DNA of 36,312 nt from Bacillota bacterium (GCA_030529605.1 JAUMWO010000005.1:1-36312); one strand, 5' to 3'. Positions 24,364-32,947 are shown, numbered from the stretch's first letter. Numbers and translations: made by a program. Notes: generated from the sequence alone by a model not told the origin.

Positions 24364-25413
24364 ATGAGAACAGAGAACATTCGGGTAGGAATCTGGGGAT
24401 TCGGCGCGATGGGAAGCGGCATGGCGCGTATGCTTCTGACCAAGACCGGGGTCGAGATCGTCGGGGTATGCGATCTGAGTCCGGACCGCGTCGGCAAGAG
24501 CATTTTCGACGTGTTGGGCATTGAGCGGGGCGACCGTGCCGATGTGATCGTGACATCGAGTATCGACGAAGCGCTCGACGGCAAGCGTGTCGACCTCTGC
24601 CTCTGCGCGACCGACTCCTTCACCGCCAAAGCGTTTCCAAGGCTCAAGACCGTGCTCGAGAAAAAGATCAATGTCATCTCGACGGCGGAAGAAATGTCGT
24701 ATCCGCAAGCCCAAAATCCGGAGCTCGCGGCCGAACTCGATCGCGTCGCGCGTGAAAACGGCGTCACCATCCTCGGTACGGGCATCAACCCCGGACTGAT
24801 CATGGACTTGCTTGTCGTCGTACTGACGGGTTGTATGACCGATCTGACACATGTCGAAGCGAAGCGGGTCAACTCGCTGTCGCCATTCGGACGTGCCGTC
24901 ATGGAAGAGCAGGGGGTCGGAATTACGGTCGAGGAGTTTGAGCGAGGGGTGTCGGACGGCAGCTTGGCAGGACATGTCGGCTTTGCCGAGTCGATTCGTA
25001 TGATCGCCGACGCGGTCGGTTGGAACGTCGACAAGATCGAGACCCAGATGAAGCCGATCGTCACAAGCGTCGACCGCAAATCCCCACACGGCTTCGCAGC
25101 GGCAGGGCATGTTGCGGGCGTCGCGATGACGGGACAGGGCTATGTCGACGGCAAGCCGATCATCGATATGATTCATCCGCAGCAGATCGAGCCGGAGATG
25201 GAAGGCACTTACACGGGAGACTATATTACGCTCAAAGGGACCCCGGAAGTCAATATGAGCATCAAGCCGGAGGTCGAGGGTGGACTCGGAACCATCGCGA
25301 TGTGCGTCAATATGATTCCGCAGGTGATCAATGCCGAACCGGGGCTCAAGACGATGCTGGATCTGCCGGTTCCACGTGCAATGATGGGCGATATGCGTCG
25401 TCTCGTCAAATAG
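24364..25413 (+). CDS. ord: 2,4-diaminopentanoate dehydrogenase (Ord)
   Basis: NAD(P)-dependent enzyme of D-ornithine fermentation: it oxidises (2R,4S)-2,4-diaminopentanoate, releasing ammonia and giving 2-amino-4-ketopentanoate. 349 residues, the family size. A Rossmann fold opens with VGIWGFGAMGSGMARML (GxGxxG near residues 12-17), followed by VCDLSPDRVGK and the STAEEMSYP and GTGINPGLIMD segments typical of DAP dehydrogenases. The start has AAGGGGGAAGT before it and lies just downstream of the sigma-54 start site. It is the first gene of ord-ortA-ortB-oraS-oraE. Confidence 0.96.
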   Translation: MRTENIRVGIWGFGAMGSGMARMLLTKTGVEIVGVCDLSPDRVGKSIFDVLGIERGDRADVIVTSSIDEALDGKRVDLCLCATDSFTAKAFPRLKTVLEKKINVISTAEEMSYPQAQNPELAAELDRVARENGVTILGTGINPGLIMDLLVVVLTGCMTDLTHVEAKRVNSLSPFGRAVMEEQGVGITVEEFERGVSDGSLAGHVGFAESIRMIADAVGWNVDKIETQMKPIVTSVDRKSPHGFAAAGHVAGVAMTGQGYVDGKPIIDMIHPQQIEPEMEGTYTGDYITLKGTPEVNMSIKPEVEGGLGTIAMCVNMIPQVINAEPGLKTMLDLPVPRAMMGDMRRLVK

Positions 25414-25421
25414 GAGGAGTG

Positions 25422-25727
25422 ATGAACCAAGCAATCCAAGTGCACATCGGCGATTGGGTCAAGATTCATGCCATTGTGCTCGCGCCGGCGGACCGCGCAC
25501 CGAACATTCCGGAGGAAACGTCGCGCGTGCCGCTCGAGATGTGGGTCAAAGGGCATGTCACCGAAATCGGATCGGACGGTCAGGTGGCGGTACGCACGAT
25601 GACGGGGCGCATTGAGCGCGGGACGGTCACCGAGGTCAATCCGACCTACAGTCATAGCTTTGGACATTTCGTACCGGAGATTTTGCGCATCGGTCGTGAT
25701 CTCAAGGAGTTCCTATATGAAAAATAA
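25422..25727 (+). CDS. ortA: 2-amino-4-ketopentanoate thiolase, alpha subunit (OrtA)
   Basis: Small subunit (101 residues) of the PLP-dependent thiolase that splits 2-amino-4-ketopentanoate with CoA into D-alanine and acetyl-CoA, the last step of the oxidative ornithine pathway. Recognised by size, position and family sequence (GDWVKIHAIVLAPADRAPN, LEMWVKGHV, GTVTEVNPTYSHSFGHFVPE). The ribosome site GGAGGAGTG follows the ord stop directly, and the 3' end overlaps the ortB start by 11 bases, giving coupled synthesis of the two subunits. Confidence 0.95.
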   Translation: MNQAIQVHIGDWVKIHAIVLAPADRAPNIPEETSRVPLEMWVKGHVTEIGSDGQVAVRTMTGRIERGTVTEVNPTYSHSFGHFVPEILRIGRDLKEFLYEK

Positions 25728-27159
25728 AAGCTATGCGGCCGTCATGGCGCGACGCGGCGAGATTATGAAAGCGGCGATTGGTATCGATTACGCTGCATTT
25801 GAGAACGGATCGATCGCGTTCGACTACGAAAAAATGATGCGTGAGACCGGATACAGTCTCAGTGAAATCGAGGAAATCCAAGCTTCTGTCGGCGTCGGAA
25901 ACACCCCGATATATGAACTCAAGAATCTCACCGCACTGGCACGAAAACTGGCCGATGCCGGCAGGGGAGCGCGTATTTTCTTAAAGGACGAGGCTGCCAA
26001 TCCGTCCGGATCGTTCAAGGCGCGTCGCGCCGCGACGGCTGTCTACCATGCCAAGAAACTCGGTTACCGGGGCGTCATCGCCGCGACTTCCGGCAACTAC
26101 GGTGCGGCGGTCGCTTCGCAGGCTGCGATGCAGGGACTCAAATGCATCATCGTGCAGGAGACCTACGATTCGACAGGCAAGGGTCAGCCGGAAATCATCG
26201 AGAAAGCCCGAAAATGCGAAGCGTACGGCGCCGAGGTCGTGCAGCTTTCTGTCGGCCCGGAGCTCTTTTATCAATTTTTGATTCTCTTGGAGGAGACCGG
26301 ATATTTTAATGCGTCGCTGTATACGCCGTTCGGCATCGCCGGAGTCGAAACCCTCGGATACGAGCTCGTGATGCAGATGCGTGAGCGGTACGGCGTCGAT
26401 CCGACGGCGGTCGTTTGCACCAACGCCGGCGGAGGGAATCTAACCGGCACGGCGCGCGGTTTGATCAAAGCCGGGGCATTGGAGACCGAGGTAATCGGCG
26501 CTTCGGTCGATCTCTCCGGGCTGCACATGGCGAGTGATAACGATTTCAACCGCAAGTCTTTCACCACCGGACACACCGGATTCGGACTCCCGTTTGCTAC
26601 GATGCCGGATCGCTCGGATGTTCCGCGCTCGGCGGCACGACCGCTCCGCTATCTCGATCGCTATGTGACCGTGACGCAGGGTGAGGTCTTTTATATGACG
26701 GAGGCGCTCGCACAGCTGGAAGGGCTGGAGAAAGGCCCCGCGGGAAACACTTCGCTGGCTGCGGCCTTTGCCATCGCGCAGGAGATGAACGACACAGAAA
26801 CCATCGTCGTACAGGAAACCGAATATACCGGCGCCGGGAAGCATTTGCAACCGCAGCTGAGCTTCGCGCGTGAGAACGGGATCGCGATTGATTTTGGCGA
26901 TCCGCGCGAATCGACTCCCGGAAAGAACATTATTTTACCGGAGCATCCGCGGTTGCTCCGCTGTGTCGATCTCGATCTCGACAAGATCCGGCACTCGCTG
27001 ATCAAGCATGCCGTCCAGCCATTCCTTGAGAAGGGACAAAGCATCACGGATGGCGATGTCGTGTATCTTGCACAGGAAACAAAGACGGACACCGATTATG
27101 TCCGGCGGGTCGTGGATTCCCTCACAGAAGGGATTCGCGATCGATCAAGGAAAGGATGA
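25717..27159 (+). CDS. ortB: 2-amino-4-ketopentanoate thiolase, beta subunit (OrtB)
   Basis: Catalytic PLP subunit, 480 residues, of fold-type II like threonine synthase. The PLP lysine is in NPSGSFKARRAA; the phosphate-binding glycines are in TNAGGGNLTGT; SGNYGAAVASQAA and GIAGVETLGYE are further family blocks. The start MKNKSYAAVMARRG at 25717 lies within the end of ortA; in-frame sequence upstream of it is only ortA in another frame. It works with OrtA to release acetyl-CoA and alanine. oraS begins nine bases after its stop. Confidence 0.95.
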   Translation: MKNKSYAAVMARRGEIMKAAIGIDYAAFENGSIAFDYEKMMRETGYSLSEIEEIQASVGVGNTPIYELKNLTALARKLADAGRGARIFLKDEAANPSGSFKARRAATAVYHAKKLGYRGVIAATSGNYGAAVASQAAMQGLKCIIVQETYDSTGKGQPEIIEKARKCEAYGAEVVQLSVGPELFYQFLILLEETGYFNASLYTPFGIAGVETLGYELVMQMRERYGVDPTAVVCTNAGGGNLTGTARGLIKAGALETEVIGASVDLSGLHMASDNDFNRKSFTTGHTGFGLPFATMPDRSDVPRSAARPLRYLDRYVTVTQGEVFYMTEALAQLEGLEKGPAGNTSLAAAFAIAQEMNDTETIVVQETEYTGAGKHLQPQLSFARENGIAIDFGDPRESTPGKNIILPEHPRLLRCVDLDLDKIRHSLIKHAVQPFLEKGQSITDGDVVYLAQETKTDTDYVRRVVDSLTEGIRDRSRKG

Positions 27160-27168
27160 GGAGTTCTC

Positions 27169-27543
27169 ATGAAGGGATTTATCAAACGAGAAGATGATTT
27201 TGCGACCCGTCGCGCCCATCTTCAGAATATGTCGGATGAAGAGCTGAAAGCTCGTTTTTGGGATTTGACCGGACAGATCGTCGATCCCTTGCTGGATTTG
27301 GCGCGCAAACACACATCGCCTTCCATTGAACGTTCGGTATTGCTTCGCATGGGCTTTTCCAGCCTTGAAGCGCAGCCGCTCGTTGAAGGCGCAATCGATC
27401 GCGGCTTGATCGGTCACGGAGTCGGCCATGTGGTGTATCGGATTTCCAAGGAAAAGGGTCTCGATCTGCGGGCAGCCGGACTCGAACTGATCGAAGGCAA
27501 GCATTGGGAAGATGCCGTGCGCATGTTCAAAGGAGGGAAGTAG
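27169..27543 (+). CDS. oraS: D-ornithine 4,5-aminomutase, small subunit (OraS)
   Basis: Small subunit, 124 residues, of the adenosylcobalamin- and PLP-dependent enzyme that moves the terminal amino group of D-ornithine to C4, giving 2,4-diaminopentanoate. Typical family segments are DDFATRRAHLQNMSDEELKARFW, HTSPSIERSVLLRMGFSS and GLIGHGVGHVVYRIS. GGAG lies seven bases upstream of the ATG. Its stop is followed at once by the oraE ATG (TAGATG), as expected for a 1:1 complex. Confidence 0.96.
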   Translation: MKGFIKREDDFATRRAHLQNMSDEELKARFWDLTGQIVDPLLDLARKHTSPSIERSVLLRMGFSSLEAQPLVEGAIDRGLIGHGVGHVVYRISKEKGLDLRAAGLELIEGKHWEDAVRMFKGGK

Positions 27544-29763
27544 ATGTATCGACTGCAACCGGATCAAAAAATTGATGTCAAGGAGATCCTGAAAGATCTC
27601 GATCAGTATCGTCCGCGTCGTCGCGGATGGACTTGGCGAGAAAAAAGCGACCGGCAGCATTACGGACCATTTGTCTATCGTGATATGTCGACCCCGCTCA
27701 AACAGTACATCGGCATCCCGGCAGCGCAGTATTTCAACAACATCGACCCTCAGCCGAACAACAACATCACGACCGAGATTGCATCGGGAAGGTTTGAGGA
27801 CGACATCCGTCGGATGCGGATGGCGGCTTGGCATGGGGCGGACCACATCATGGTCATTCGGACAGCGGGACAATCCCATTTTGACGGATTGATCGAGGGA
27901 ACTCCGCAGGGGATCGGCGGCGTGCCGATTTCGCGCAAGCAGGTGCGTGCGCACCGCAAAGCGCTCGATCTGATCGAGGAAGAGGTCGGTCGTCCGATCA
28001 ACTATCACTCCTATGTCTCGGGCGTCGCCGGACCGGATGTCGCCGTTATGTTGGCGGAGGAGGGAGTCAACGGCGCGCACCAGGACCCGCAGTACAATGT
28101 CCTGTACCGCAACATCAACATGGTGCGCTCCTTCGTCGATGCGGCGGAATCCAAGAAGGTGATGACTTGGGCGGGGATGACTCAGATCGACGGTGCGCAC
28201 AATGCGAATGCGACGGCACGTGAGGCATGGAAGGTCATGCCGGAGCTGATGGTGCAGCATGCGATCAACGCGTTGTATTCGCACCGTGTCGGGATGCCGA
28301 AATCCTCGATCGCCCTCTCCACCGTGCCTCCGACCTCATCGCCGGCTCCTTGTATGAAACTCGACCTGCCGTATGCGGTCGCGCTTCGCGACCTCTTTGA
28401 CGAGTATCGGATGCGCGCGCAGATGAACACGAAATACATCACTTCGTCGGCGCGCGAGGCGACGGTTACGCATGTCATGAACATGCTGATCTCCCGCCTG
28501 ACATCGGCGGACATCCAGTCGACGATCACCCCGGACGAAGGGCGCAATGTGCCTTGGCACATGTACAATATCGAAGCCTGCGATACGGCGAAGCAAACGC
28601 TCGCCGGGATGGACGGACTGATGGATATGGTGCAGCTGCGGGACGAGGGATACCTGCGCGACAAGGCGCGCGAGCTCAAAGAACGCGCCATCCTCTACAT
28701 GGAGGAGATTCTCGAGGCGGGCGGTTACTTTAACGCGGTCGAGCAAGGCTTCTTCGTGGATTCGGGGATTTATCCGGAGCGAAACGGAGACGGCATCGGT
28801 CGTAAAATTGATGGCGGTGTCGGAGCCGGTACGGTTTACGAGCGTGCCGAGGACTATATGGCGCCGGTGACCGCGCATTTCGGCTACAACAACATCGCGC
28901 AGTACGGCGGTTCCTGCGAGAATCCGTCGGATTTGATCGACGGCTGTACCTTTGAAAAGCCGGAAAAGATCATTTACATCGACGAGCTCGACGATCAGGA
29001 CAATGTCAATGTCCGGATGGCGGAGTCCGATAAATACCGCGGGGAACACGGAGATTCTCCATTCGTCAAGCCGGAGGTGCAGTGGCTCGGCGACGGTGTC
29101 GTACAAGTCGAGATCTTGCTCCCGACTTCGCTTCGTGTCGCGCAGTTTGCGGCGATCGAATTTGCCAAGAAGATGAATCTCCGCGATGTGGAGCTGATCC
29201 ACATCGAACCGATGCATCCGGTGGAAGCGACCCGCGTTCAGCTCAAAGGTGTGCTCGATTTCGACATCGACGTGCGCAACTTGGTGATCCCGCCGGAGGC
29301 GGAGGTGATGAATGACGACGAGATCCGCGGGGAATTCGAGAAGCACCCGGTCAAGATCGTCGCCGGTACCGTCGGCGAGGACGAGCATTCCGTCGGTCTT
29401 CGCGAAGTCATCGACATCAAGCATGGCGGCATCGAGAAATACGGCTGCGAGGTCGAATACCTCGGTACCTCCGTGCCGGTCGAAAAGCTGGTCGACGCGG
29501 CGATCGAGATCGACGCCGATGTCATTCTCGCTTCGACCATCATCTCGCATGACGACATCCATTACAAAAACATGAAGCGCATTCATGAGTACGCGCTCGA
29601 AAAAGGGGTGCGCGACCGCTTCATCATCTGCGCCGGCGGTACGCAGGTCACCCCGGAGATCGCCCGCGCCAACGGCATGGACGAAGGTTTCGGCCGCTAC
29701 GACCGCGGCGTCAACGTCGCCACTTACCTTGTCAACAAGCGCCGTGCGATGAGAGGAGAGTGA
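27544..29763 (+). CDS. oraE: D-ornithine 4,5-aminomutase, large subunit (OraE)
   Basis: Catalytic subunit, 739 residues, with an N-terminal TIM-barrel region that binds PLP and substrate and a C-terminal Rossmann-like cobalamin domain. The B12 axial histidine is H615 in DEHSVG (a DxHxxG motif), and the PLP lysine is K626 in DIKHGG, eleven residues later, the same spacing as His618/Lys629 in the characterised clostridial enzyme. IICAGGTQVTPEIA near the end is the conserved cobalamin-side loop. All parts are intact. It requires a reactivating/accessory function, probably the GlmL/MutL-like protein whose end is at the right edge of this window. Confidence 0.97.
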   Translation: MYRLQPDQKIDVKEILKDLDQYRPRRRGWTWREKSDRQHYGPFVYRDMSTPLKQYIGIPAAQYFNNIDPQPNNNITTEIASGRFEDDIRRMRMAAWHGADHIMVIRTAGQSHFDGLIEGTPQGIGGVPISRKQVRAHRKALDLIEEEVGRPINYHSYVSGVAGPDVAVMLAEEGVNGAHQDPQYNVLYRNINMVRSFVDAAESKKVMTWAGMTQIDGAHNANATAREAWKVMPELMVQHAINALYSHRVGMPKSSIALSTVPPTSSPAPCMKLDLPYAVALRDLFDEYRMRAQMNTKYITSSAREATVTHVMNMLISRLTSADIQSTITPDEGRNVPWHMYNIEACDTAKQTLAGMDGLMDMVQLRDEGYLRDKARELKERAILYMEEILEAGGYFNAVEQGFFVDSGIYPERNGDGIGRKIDGGVGAGTVYERAEDYMAPVTAHFGYNNIAQYGGSCENPSDLIDGCTFEKPEKIIYIDELDDQDNVNVRMAESDKYRGEHGDSPFVKPEVQWLGDGVVQVEILLPTSLRVAQFAAIEFAKKMNLRDVELIHIEPMHPVEATRVQLKGVLDFDIDVRNLVIPPEAEVMNDDEIRGEFEKHPVKIVAGTVGEDEHSVGLREVIDIKHGGIEKYGCEVEYLGTSVPVEKLVDAAIEIDADVILASTIISHDDIHYKNMKRIHEYALEKGVRDRFIICAGGTQVTPEIARANGMDEGFGRYDRGVNVATYLVNKRRAMRGE

Positions 29764-29832
29764 GGCATCCCTTCGCGGAATATCATCTGCTTTTCCATCA
29801 TCGGCGGGGCAAAGCATTTCGCCTCATGTGAA

Positions 29833-29868
29833 CAACGGCTTGCAGTTTCGGGACTGCAAGCCGTTGTC
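29833..29868. repeat. Perfect 15-base inverted repeat between oraE and the ATPase gene
   Basis: ACAACGGCTTGCAGT and its exact complement are separated by TTCGGG. No T run follows on either strand, so it is not a standard terminator, though it may stabilise the 3' end of the ornithine mRNA. It ends 14 bases before the -10 box of the next gene, where it could also be an operator. Confidence 0.6.
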
Positions 29869-29879
29869 GGATGGAATAT

Positions 29880-29888
29880 GTTATAATC
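29880..29888 (+). promoter_or_regulatory. Extended -10 promoter of the ATPase/DUF4276 pair
   Basis: TGTTATAAT is an extended -10 (TGN-TATAAT), 17 bases ahead of the start codon, so the leader would be very short. No clear -35 is seen. Confidence 0.5.
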
Positions 29889-29904
29889 CAAGAGAGGAGG
29901 AGAC

Positions 29905-31128
29905 ATGGGCAAAATTCTTGGGATACGAATTCGGAATTATGGTTCGCTAAAAGACATCAAAATGGGACGACTCTTCTCTGATCGTGACGCTGCACCTTTG
30001 TCCAACATGAACGCCATCATCGGCGAAAGCGGGACAGGCAAGAGCACATTGGCGGACGCATTCGGTTTTCTCGCCGACTCGTTAGAGAAGGGAGTGGAAG
30101 TCGCCTGCGATTTGAACGGAAGAGGCGGATTCGAAAGAATCATTTCGCAAGAGGCAAAAGGGACAATCGATTTCGAACTCTATTACCGAGAAACCAGCAA
30201 TGAACGACCGATCACATATGAATTGTCCGTTGGGTTACGGGACGGACGACCGGCTGTGGAAAAAGAGCTGCTTCGACAGCGCCGAAGTGGGCAAAAAACG
30301 GGATATCCTATGACCTTCTTATATCTGGAAGATGGAAAAGGCTACGCATTTGCTGGTACGAACAGCGGACTGGATGAGGAAGAAAACAAAGAGATCGGTC
30401 AAAAGGTGGATGTTGCGCTCGCAGACTCCAGACAGCTTGGCATTGTCACTTTGGGAGAACTCAAGGAGCATCCGAGAATCGTCCGATTCAAAAACTTTCT
30501 TAAGAACTGGTACCTGTGTTATTTTAGTCCGACAGCGGCTCGTGAGATTCCAAACGCCGGCCCTCAAAAATATTTGAATCAACTGGGAAATAATGTGAAC
30601 AATGTGGCAGAGTACTTCTACCGAGAAGATCCGAGAGGTTTTGCCAAAGTGTTGGAAAGCATCCAAGGAAAGCTGCCGGGAATTTCCAAAATTCAACCTG
30701 TGCGGCTTCTCAATGGACAGCTGGTTCTGGAATTTTATGAGCATAACTTCAATCGGCCATTCTATTCGCAGAAGATGTCCGATGGCACGCTCAAATTGTT
30801 TGCGTATTATCTCCTTTTGTATGAGAAGGATGCGCGTCCGCTCATCTTCATCGAAGAACCGGAAAATGGTCTGTATCACAAGTATCTTGGGAGTTTGGCT
30901 TCGGATATGAAACGCAGTGTCAAAGGCGGATTTTCCAAGCAGCTCTTTGTGACGACACACAGTCCTTTCTTCGTCAACGCGCTCTCTCCGGATGATGTAT
31001 GGGTACTCGAAAAGAAAGCGGATGGATTTTCACAGATCAAAAGAGCTTCCGAATACCCTGATGTGCAGGCGCTTTGCGACGAAGAGATCGAGCTGGGCTC
31101 CCTCTGGTATAGTGATTACTTCGGTTAG
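29905..31128 (+). CDS. AAA15/21-type ATPase of a probable anti-phage module (AbiLi/OLD-like)
   Basis: Soluble SMC/OLD-like ATPase of 407 residues. Walker A lies in NAIIGESGTGKSTLADAFG (about 33-51). The ABC-type signature area is YSQKMSDGTLKLFAYYLLL, Walker B is PLIFIEEPENGLYHKY with the catalytic glutamates, and a switch histidine lies in LFVTTHSPFFVNAL. There is no nuclease or TOPRIM domain at the C-terminus. The next gene starts 13 bases later and encodes a DUF4276-like protein. The pairing ATPase plus DUF4276 matches abortive-infection and PARIS-like two-gene systems as known. AGAGGAGGAGAC precedes the ATG. Confidence 0.85.
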   Translation: MGKILGIRIRNYGSLKDIKMGRLFSDRDAAPLSNMNAIIGESGTGKSTLADAFGFLADSLEKGVEVACDLNGRGGFERIISQEAKGTIDFELYYRETSNERPITYELSVGLRDGRPAVEKELLRQRRSGQKTGYPMTFLYLEDGKGYAFAGTNSGLDEEENKEIGQKVDVALADSRQLGIVTLGELKEHPRIVRFKNFLKNWYLCYFSPTAAREIPNAGPQKYLNQLGNNVNNVAEYFYREDPRGFAKVLESIQGKLPGISKIQPVRLLNGQLVLEFYEHNFNRPFYSQKMSDGTLKLFAYYLLLYEKDARPLIFIEEPENGLYHKYLGSLASDMKRSVKGGFSKQLFVTTHSPFFVNALSPDDVWVLEKKADGFSQIKRASEYPDVQALCDEEIELGSLWYSDYFG

Positions 31129-31141
31129 AAGTGAGGTGCTG

Positions 31142-31786
31142 ATGTTGTCAAAACAACTATACATCCTAATCGAAGACGAATCCGGGCGGAAATTGGTCGA
31201 ACGGATCATGGAGCAGTATTGCAAGAGCGTCGCGGTTGACTATGAATTGAAAGGCTTTAAAGGCTTAGGGCATTGGAAGAAAGCATCCTCGAAGCTGAGT
31301 GCACCGAAAACCGGCAAACTCTTAAACGATCTTCCGAAATACTTGAAGGGTTTTGATAAAAGTCATCGCGATATGGGAGATGATTTTGCTGTCTTTGTTC
31401 TTCTTGACAGTGACGACGCGGATTGCAGACAACTCAAGTTGGATCTGACGGAAATGTATCGGAGTTTAGATATCAAACTTCAAGTCTTCTTTTGCATTGC
31501 AATCGAAGAAATGGAAGCGTGGTTATTGGGTGATTCCAAGGCTCTGTTTAAAGCTTACCCTAATTCGAAAAATCACCTGTTGCAAAAGTATGACCAAGAC
31601 GCGGTAATCGGTACTTGGGAGTATCTCGCTGATGTTTTGGATATCAAATGGAAGAAAGAGTATTCCAATCCCGGTGAGTTTAAGTGCGAATGCGCGGATC
31701 GAATCGGACAATTTTTGGATATTCGGAGCAACCAATCTCCGAGTTTTAACTACTTTATCGGAAAGCTCGACGAGTTTTGTTTGTAG
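31142..31786 (+). CDS. DUF4276-like partner of the ATPase (AbiLii-like, probable effector)
   Basis: Soluble protein of 214 residues, start at 31142 after GTGAGGTGCTG. It opens QLYILIEDESGRKLVERIM (a TOPRIM-like first strand with the conserved glutamate), has FAVFVLLDSDDADCRQLK (the acidic DxD of a TOPRIM-like metal site, about residues 85-95) and CIAIEEMEAWLLGD, the hallmark of the DUF4276 family. In related pairs this protein is the nuclease or toxin and the ATPase is the sensor that restrains or triggers it. Its role here is inferred from the family. It ends 24 bases before the convergent regulator gene. Confidence 0.82.
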   Translation: MLSKQLYILIEDESGRKLVERIMEQYCKSVAVDYELKGFKGLGHWKKASSKLSAPKTGKLLNDLPKYLKGFDKSHRDMGDDFAVFVLLDSDDADCRQLKLDLTEMYRSLDIKLQVFFCIAIEEMEAWLLGDSKALFKAYPNSKNHLLQKYDQDAVIGTWEYLADVLDIKWKKEYSNPGEFKCECADRIGQFLDIRSNQSPSFNYFIGKLDEFCL

Positions 31787-31810
31787 TCATGAATTCAATC
31801 TTGTAAGAAA

Positions 31811-32008
31811 TCATTCCTCGACGGTGAAGACCTCCTCGATGCGGACACCGAAGGTCTTGGCGATGTTCCAAGCGAGGATGAGCGAGGGATTGTATCGCCC
31901 TTTTTCGAGATTGCTGATGGTCTCGCGGCGCACACCGACGCGCTCGGCGAGCTCCTCCTGCTTCATGTCGAATTTGGCACGCCATTCTTTCATTCGATTG
32001 GTAATCAA
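31811..32008 (-). CDS. Xre-family regulator, 65 aa, TTG start
   Basis: Small Cro/CI-type DNA-binding protein of the YozG kind, almost entirely one helix-turn-helix domain: RMKEWRAKFDMKQEELAERV, then GVRRETISNLEKGRYNPSL and LAWNIAKTFGVRIEEVF. The start is taken as TTG at 32008 because it overlaps the preceding stop (TTGA), GGAG lies eight bases before it, and relatives begin at this point; no ATG gives the full domain. It pairs with the DUF3796-like membrane protein upstream, a common couple in Bacillota, and probably represses their shared promoter. Confidence 0.85.
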   Translation of the reverse strand: MITNRMKEWRAKFDMKQEELAERVGVRRETISNLEKGRYNPSLILAWNIAKTFGVRIEEVFTVEE

Positions 32009-32382
32009 GCTTGATTCTCCTTCCACTCGAAATACACCAGCGCGATGGAGAACGTGATGAATGCGGCGGTAAAGCAGGTCGCCAGCGCCAATGCGACGAA
32101 GTTCTCGATGTCGATGAAAAAATAACTTGTAACCATCGTCGGGATCAACAGCAGGACTTGCAGGAGAAACGCGATGGTCGAAGCATGTTTGACATTCTCC
32201 CAAAAGCCCTCATCCGGTATTACTCGGAAATAGCGCAGATAAGCGGCAAACCCGACAAACCCGAAAAATCCTTTGTTTTCCGTCAGCAGCCCGAGCACCG
32301 AAAGAACCATGAGCAAGGACAACAGGCCGAGCGGGTTGAATCTTTTCGTGTGGCATTTCGTTTCCTGAGATTTCTCGTTCAT
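32005..32382 (-). CDS. DUF3796-like membrane protein
   Basis: Membrane protein of 125 residues with four hydrophobic segments: LGLLSLLMVLSVLGLL, GFFGFVGFAAYLRYF, TIAFLLQVLLLIPTMV, and LALATCFTAAFITFSIALVYF. The motif ENKGFFGFVGFAAYLRYFRVIPDEGFWENV is the family signature. AAGGAGGATGC precedes the ATG at 32382. It ends in a TTGA overlap with the Xre regulator. The function is unknown; the fixed pairing with an Xre protein suggests a membrane sensor or target of that regulator. Confidence 0.8.
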   Translation of the reverse strand: MNEKSQETKCHTKRFNPLGLLSLLMVLSVLGLLTENKGFFGFVGFAAYLRYFRVIPDEGFWENVKHASTIAFLLQVLLLIPTMVTSYFFIDIENFVALALATCFTAAFITFSIALVYFEWKENQA

Positions 32383-32430
32383 GCATCCTCCTTCTGCGGT
32401 GTACGGCACGATCGGCGATCATATTGACGT

Positions 32431-32482
32431 GGTGTATTTATCACTCTATGTTATAAGTACACCACATTTCGTGGTCTGTCAA
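32431..32482 (-). promoter_or_regulatory. Promoter and operator of the DUF3796-Xre pair
   Basis: On the minus strand TTGACA (32477-32482) is consensus; a -10 lies in the TACTTA/TATAAC stretch at about 32451-32459. An inverted repeat GGTGTACTTAT / ATAAATACACC (one mismatch, 11-base centre) spans 32431-32463 and covers the -10, the right place for autorepression by the Xre protein. Confidence 0.6.
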
Positions 32483-32506
32483 GCGATCTTTCCGAAGAAA
32501 AGGTAC

Positions 32507-32539
32507 AAAAAAAGCTTGTTGCGCCTGGCGCTTCAAGCT
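32507..32539 (-). terminator. Intrinsic terminator of the arsC-lipoprotein operon
   Basis: On the minus strand AGCTTG-AA-GCGCC-A-GGCGC-AA-CAAGCT is followed by a T run. It lies 27 bases after the stop of the 123-residue gene and closes the operon. Confidence 0.8.
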
Positions 32540-32565
32540 CTCTATTTGGGACCGATGATCCGGTC

Positions 32566-32937
32566 TTACTCCATCACCAGATCGGTTTGCTCTCTGTCTC
32601 TGTAATAAATGTGTTTGCCGATTAAGATTCGGAGCTTCCGGACATCGTCGATGTCCGGAGAAGCAAATTCGAGATAGCATATCGTCGAATTCGAGGTGTT
32701 GAGGGAAGGATAAAAGTCGTTGATGTGGCAATACGTCATATCGAGGATCTCCTCGAGCGGGTACTGGGAGATCTCGTCAGCGAAAGTGCCCTCGCCGTGT
32801 TCCGGCTCCTGTTCGAAGGAAAGAGAAGTCACATAGAACACTTCGTTTCCATCAACGAACCGGTAGATCCCTTCTTCCACAGTATGGTATTCTGAGGTGT
32901 CGTATTTCTCAGCTTTAAAGTTTTGGATATTTTTCAT
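32566..32937 (-). CDS. Unrecognised small soluble protein, 123 aa
   Basis: Acidic cytosolic protein without signal or membrane segment. I do not recognise a family. It begins MKNIQNFKAEKYDTSEYHTV and has a regular beta-rich stretch (GIYRFVDGNEVFYVTSLSFEQ), then DEISQYPLEEILDMTYCHIND, and ends with DDVRKLRILIGKHIYYRD. GGAGGAACC precedes the ATG at 32937. The ribosome site directly follows where the preceding lipoprotein gene would end if its frameshift were repaired (TGA at 32948-32950), so it was the last gene of that operon. Confidence 0.8.
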   Translation of the reverse strand: MKNIQNFKAEKYDTSEYHTVEEGIYRFVDGNEVFYVTSLSFEQEPEHGEGTFADEISQYPLEEILDMTYCHINDFYPSLNTSNSTICYLEFASPDIDDVRKLRILIGKHIYYRDREQTDLVME

Positions 32938-32947
32938 AGGTTCCTCC

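Noticed and set aside
27544-29763. Cobalamin riboswitch for the B12-dependent mutase
   Set aside because: No B12-box-like leader is present upstream of ord or oraS; the leader after the sigma-54 start is only about 31 bases.
28336-29817. 493-codon minus-strand ORF opposite oraE
   Set aside because: Shadow of the highly biased oraE codons; composition rich in D, V, R and H without domain features.
24175-29868. The two long hairpins flanking the ornithine operon as ends of a mobile element
   Set aside because: Their sequences differ, no target duplication or transposase is seen, and one is a clear terminator.
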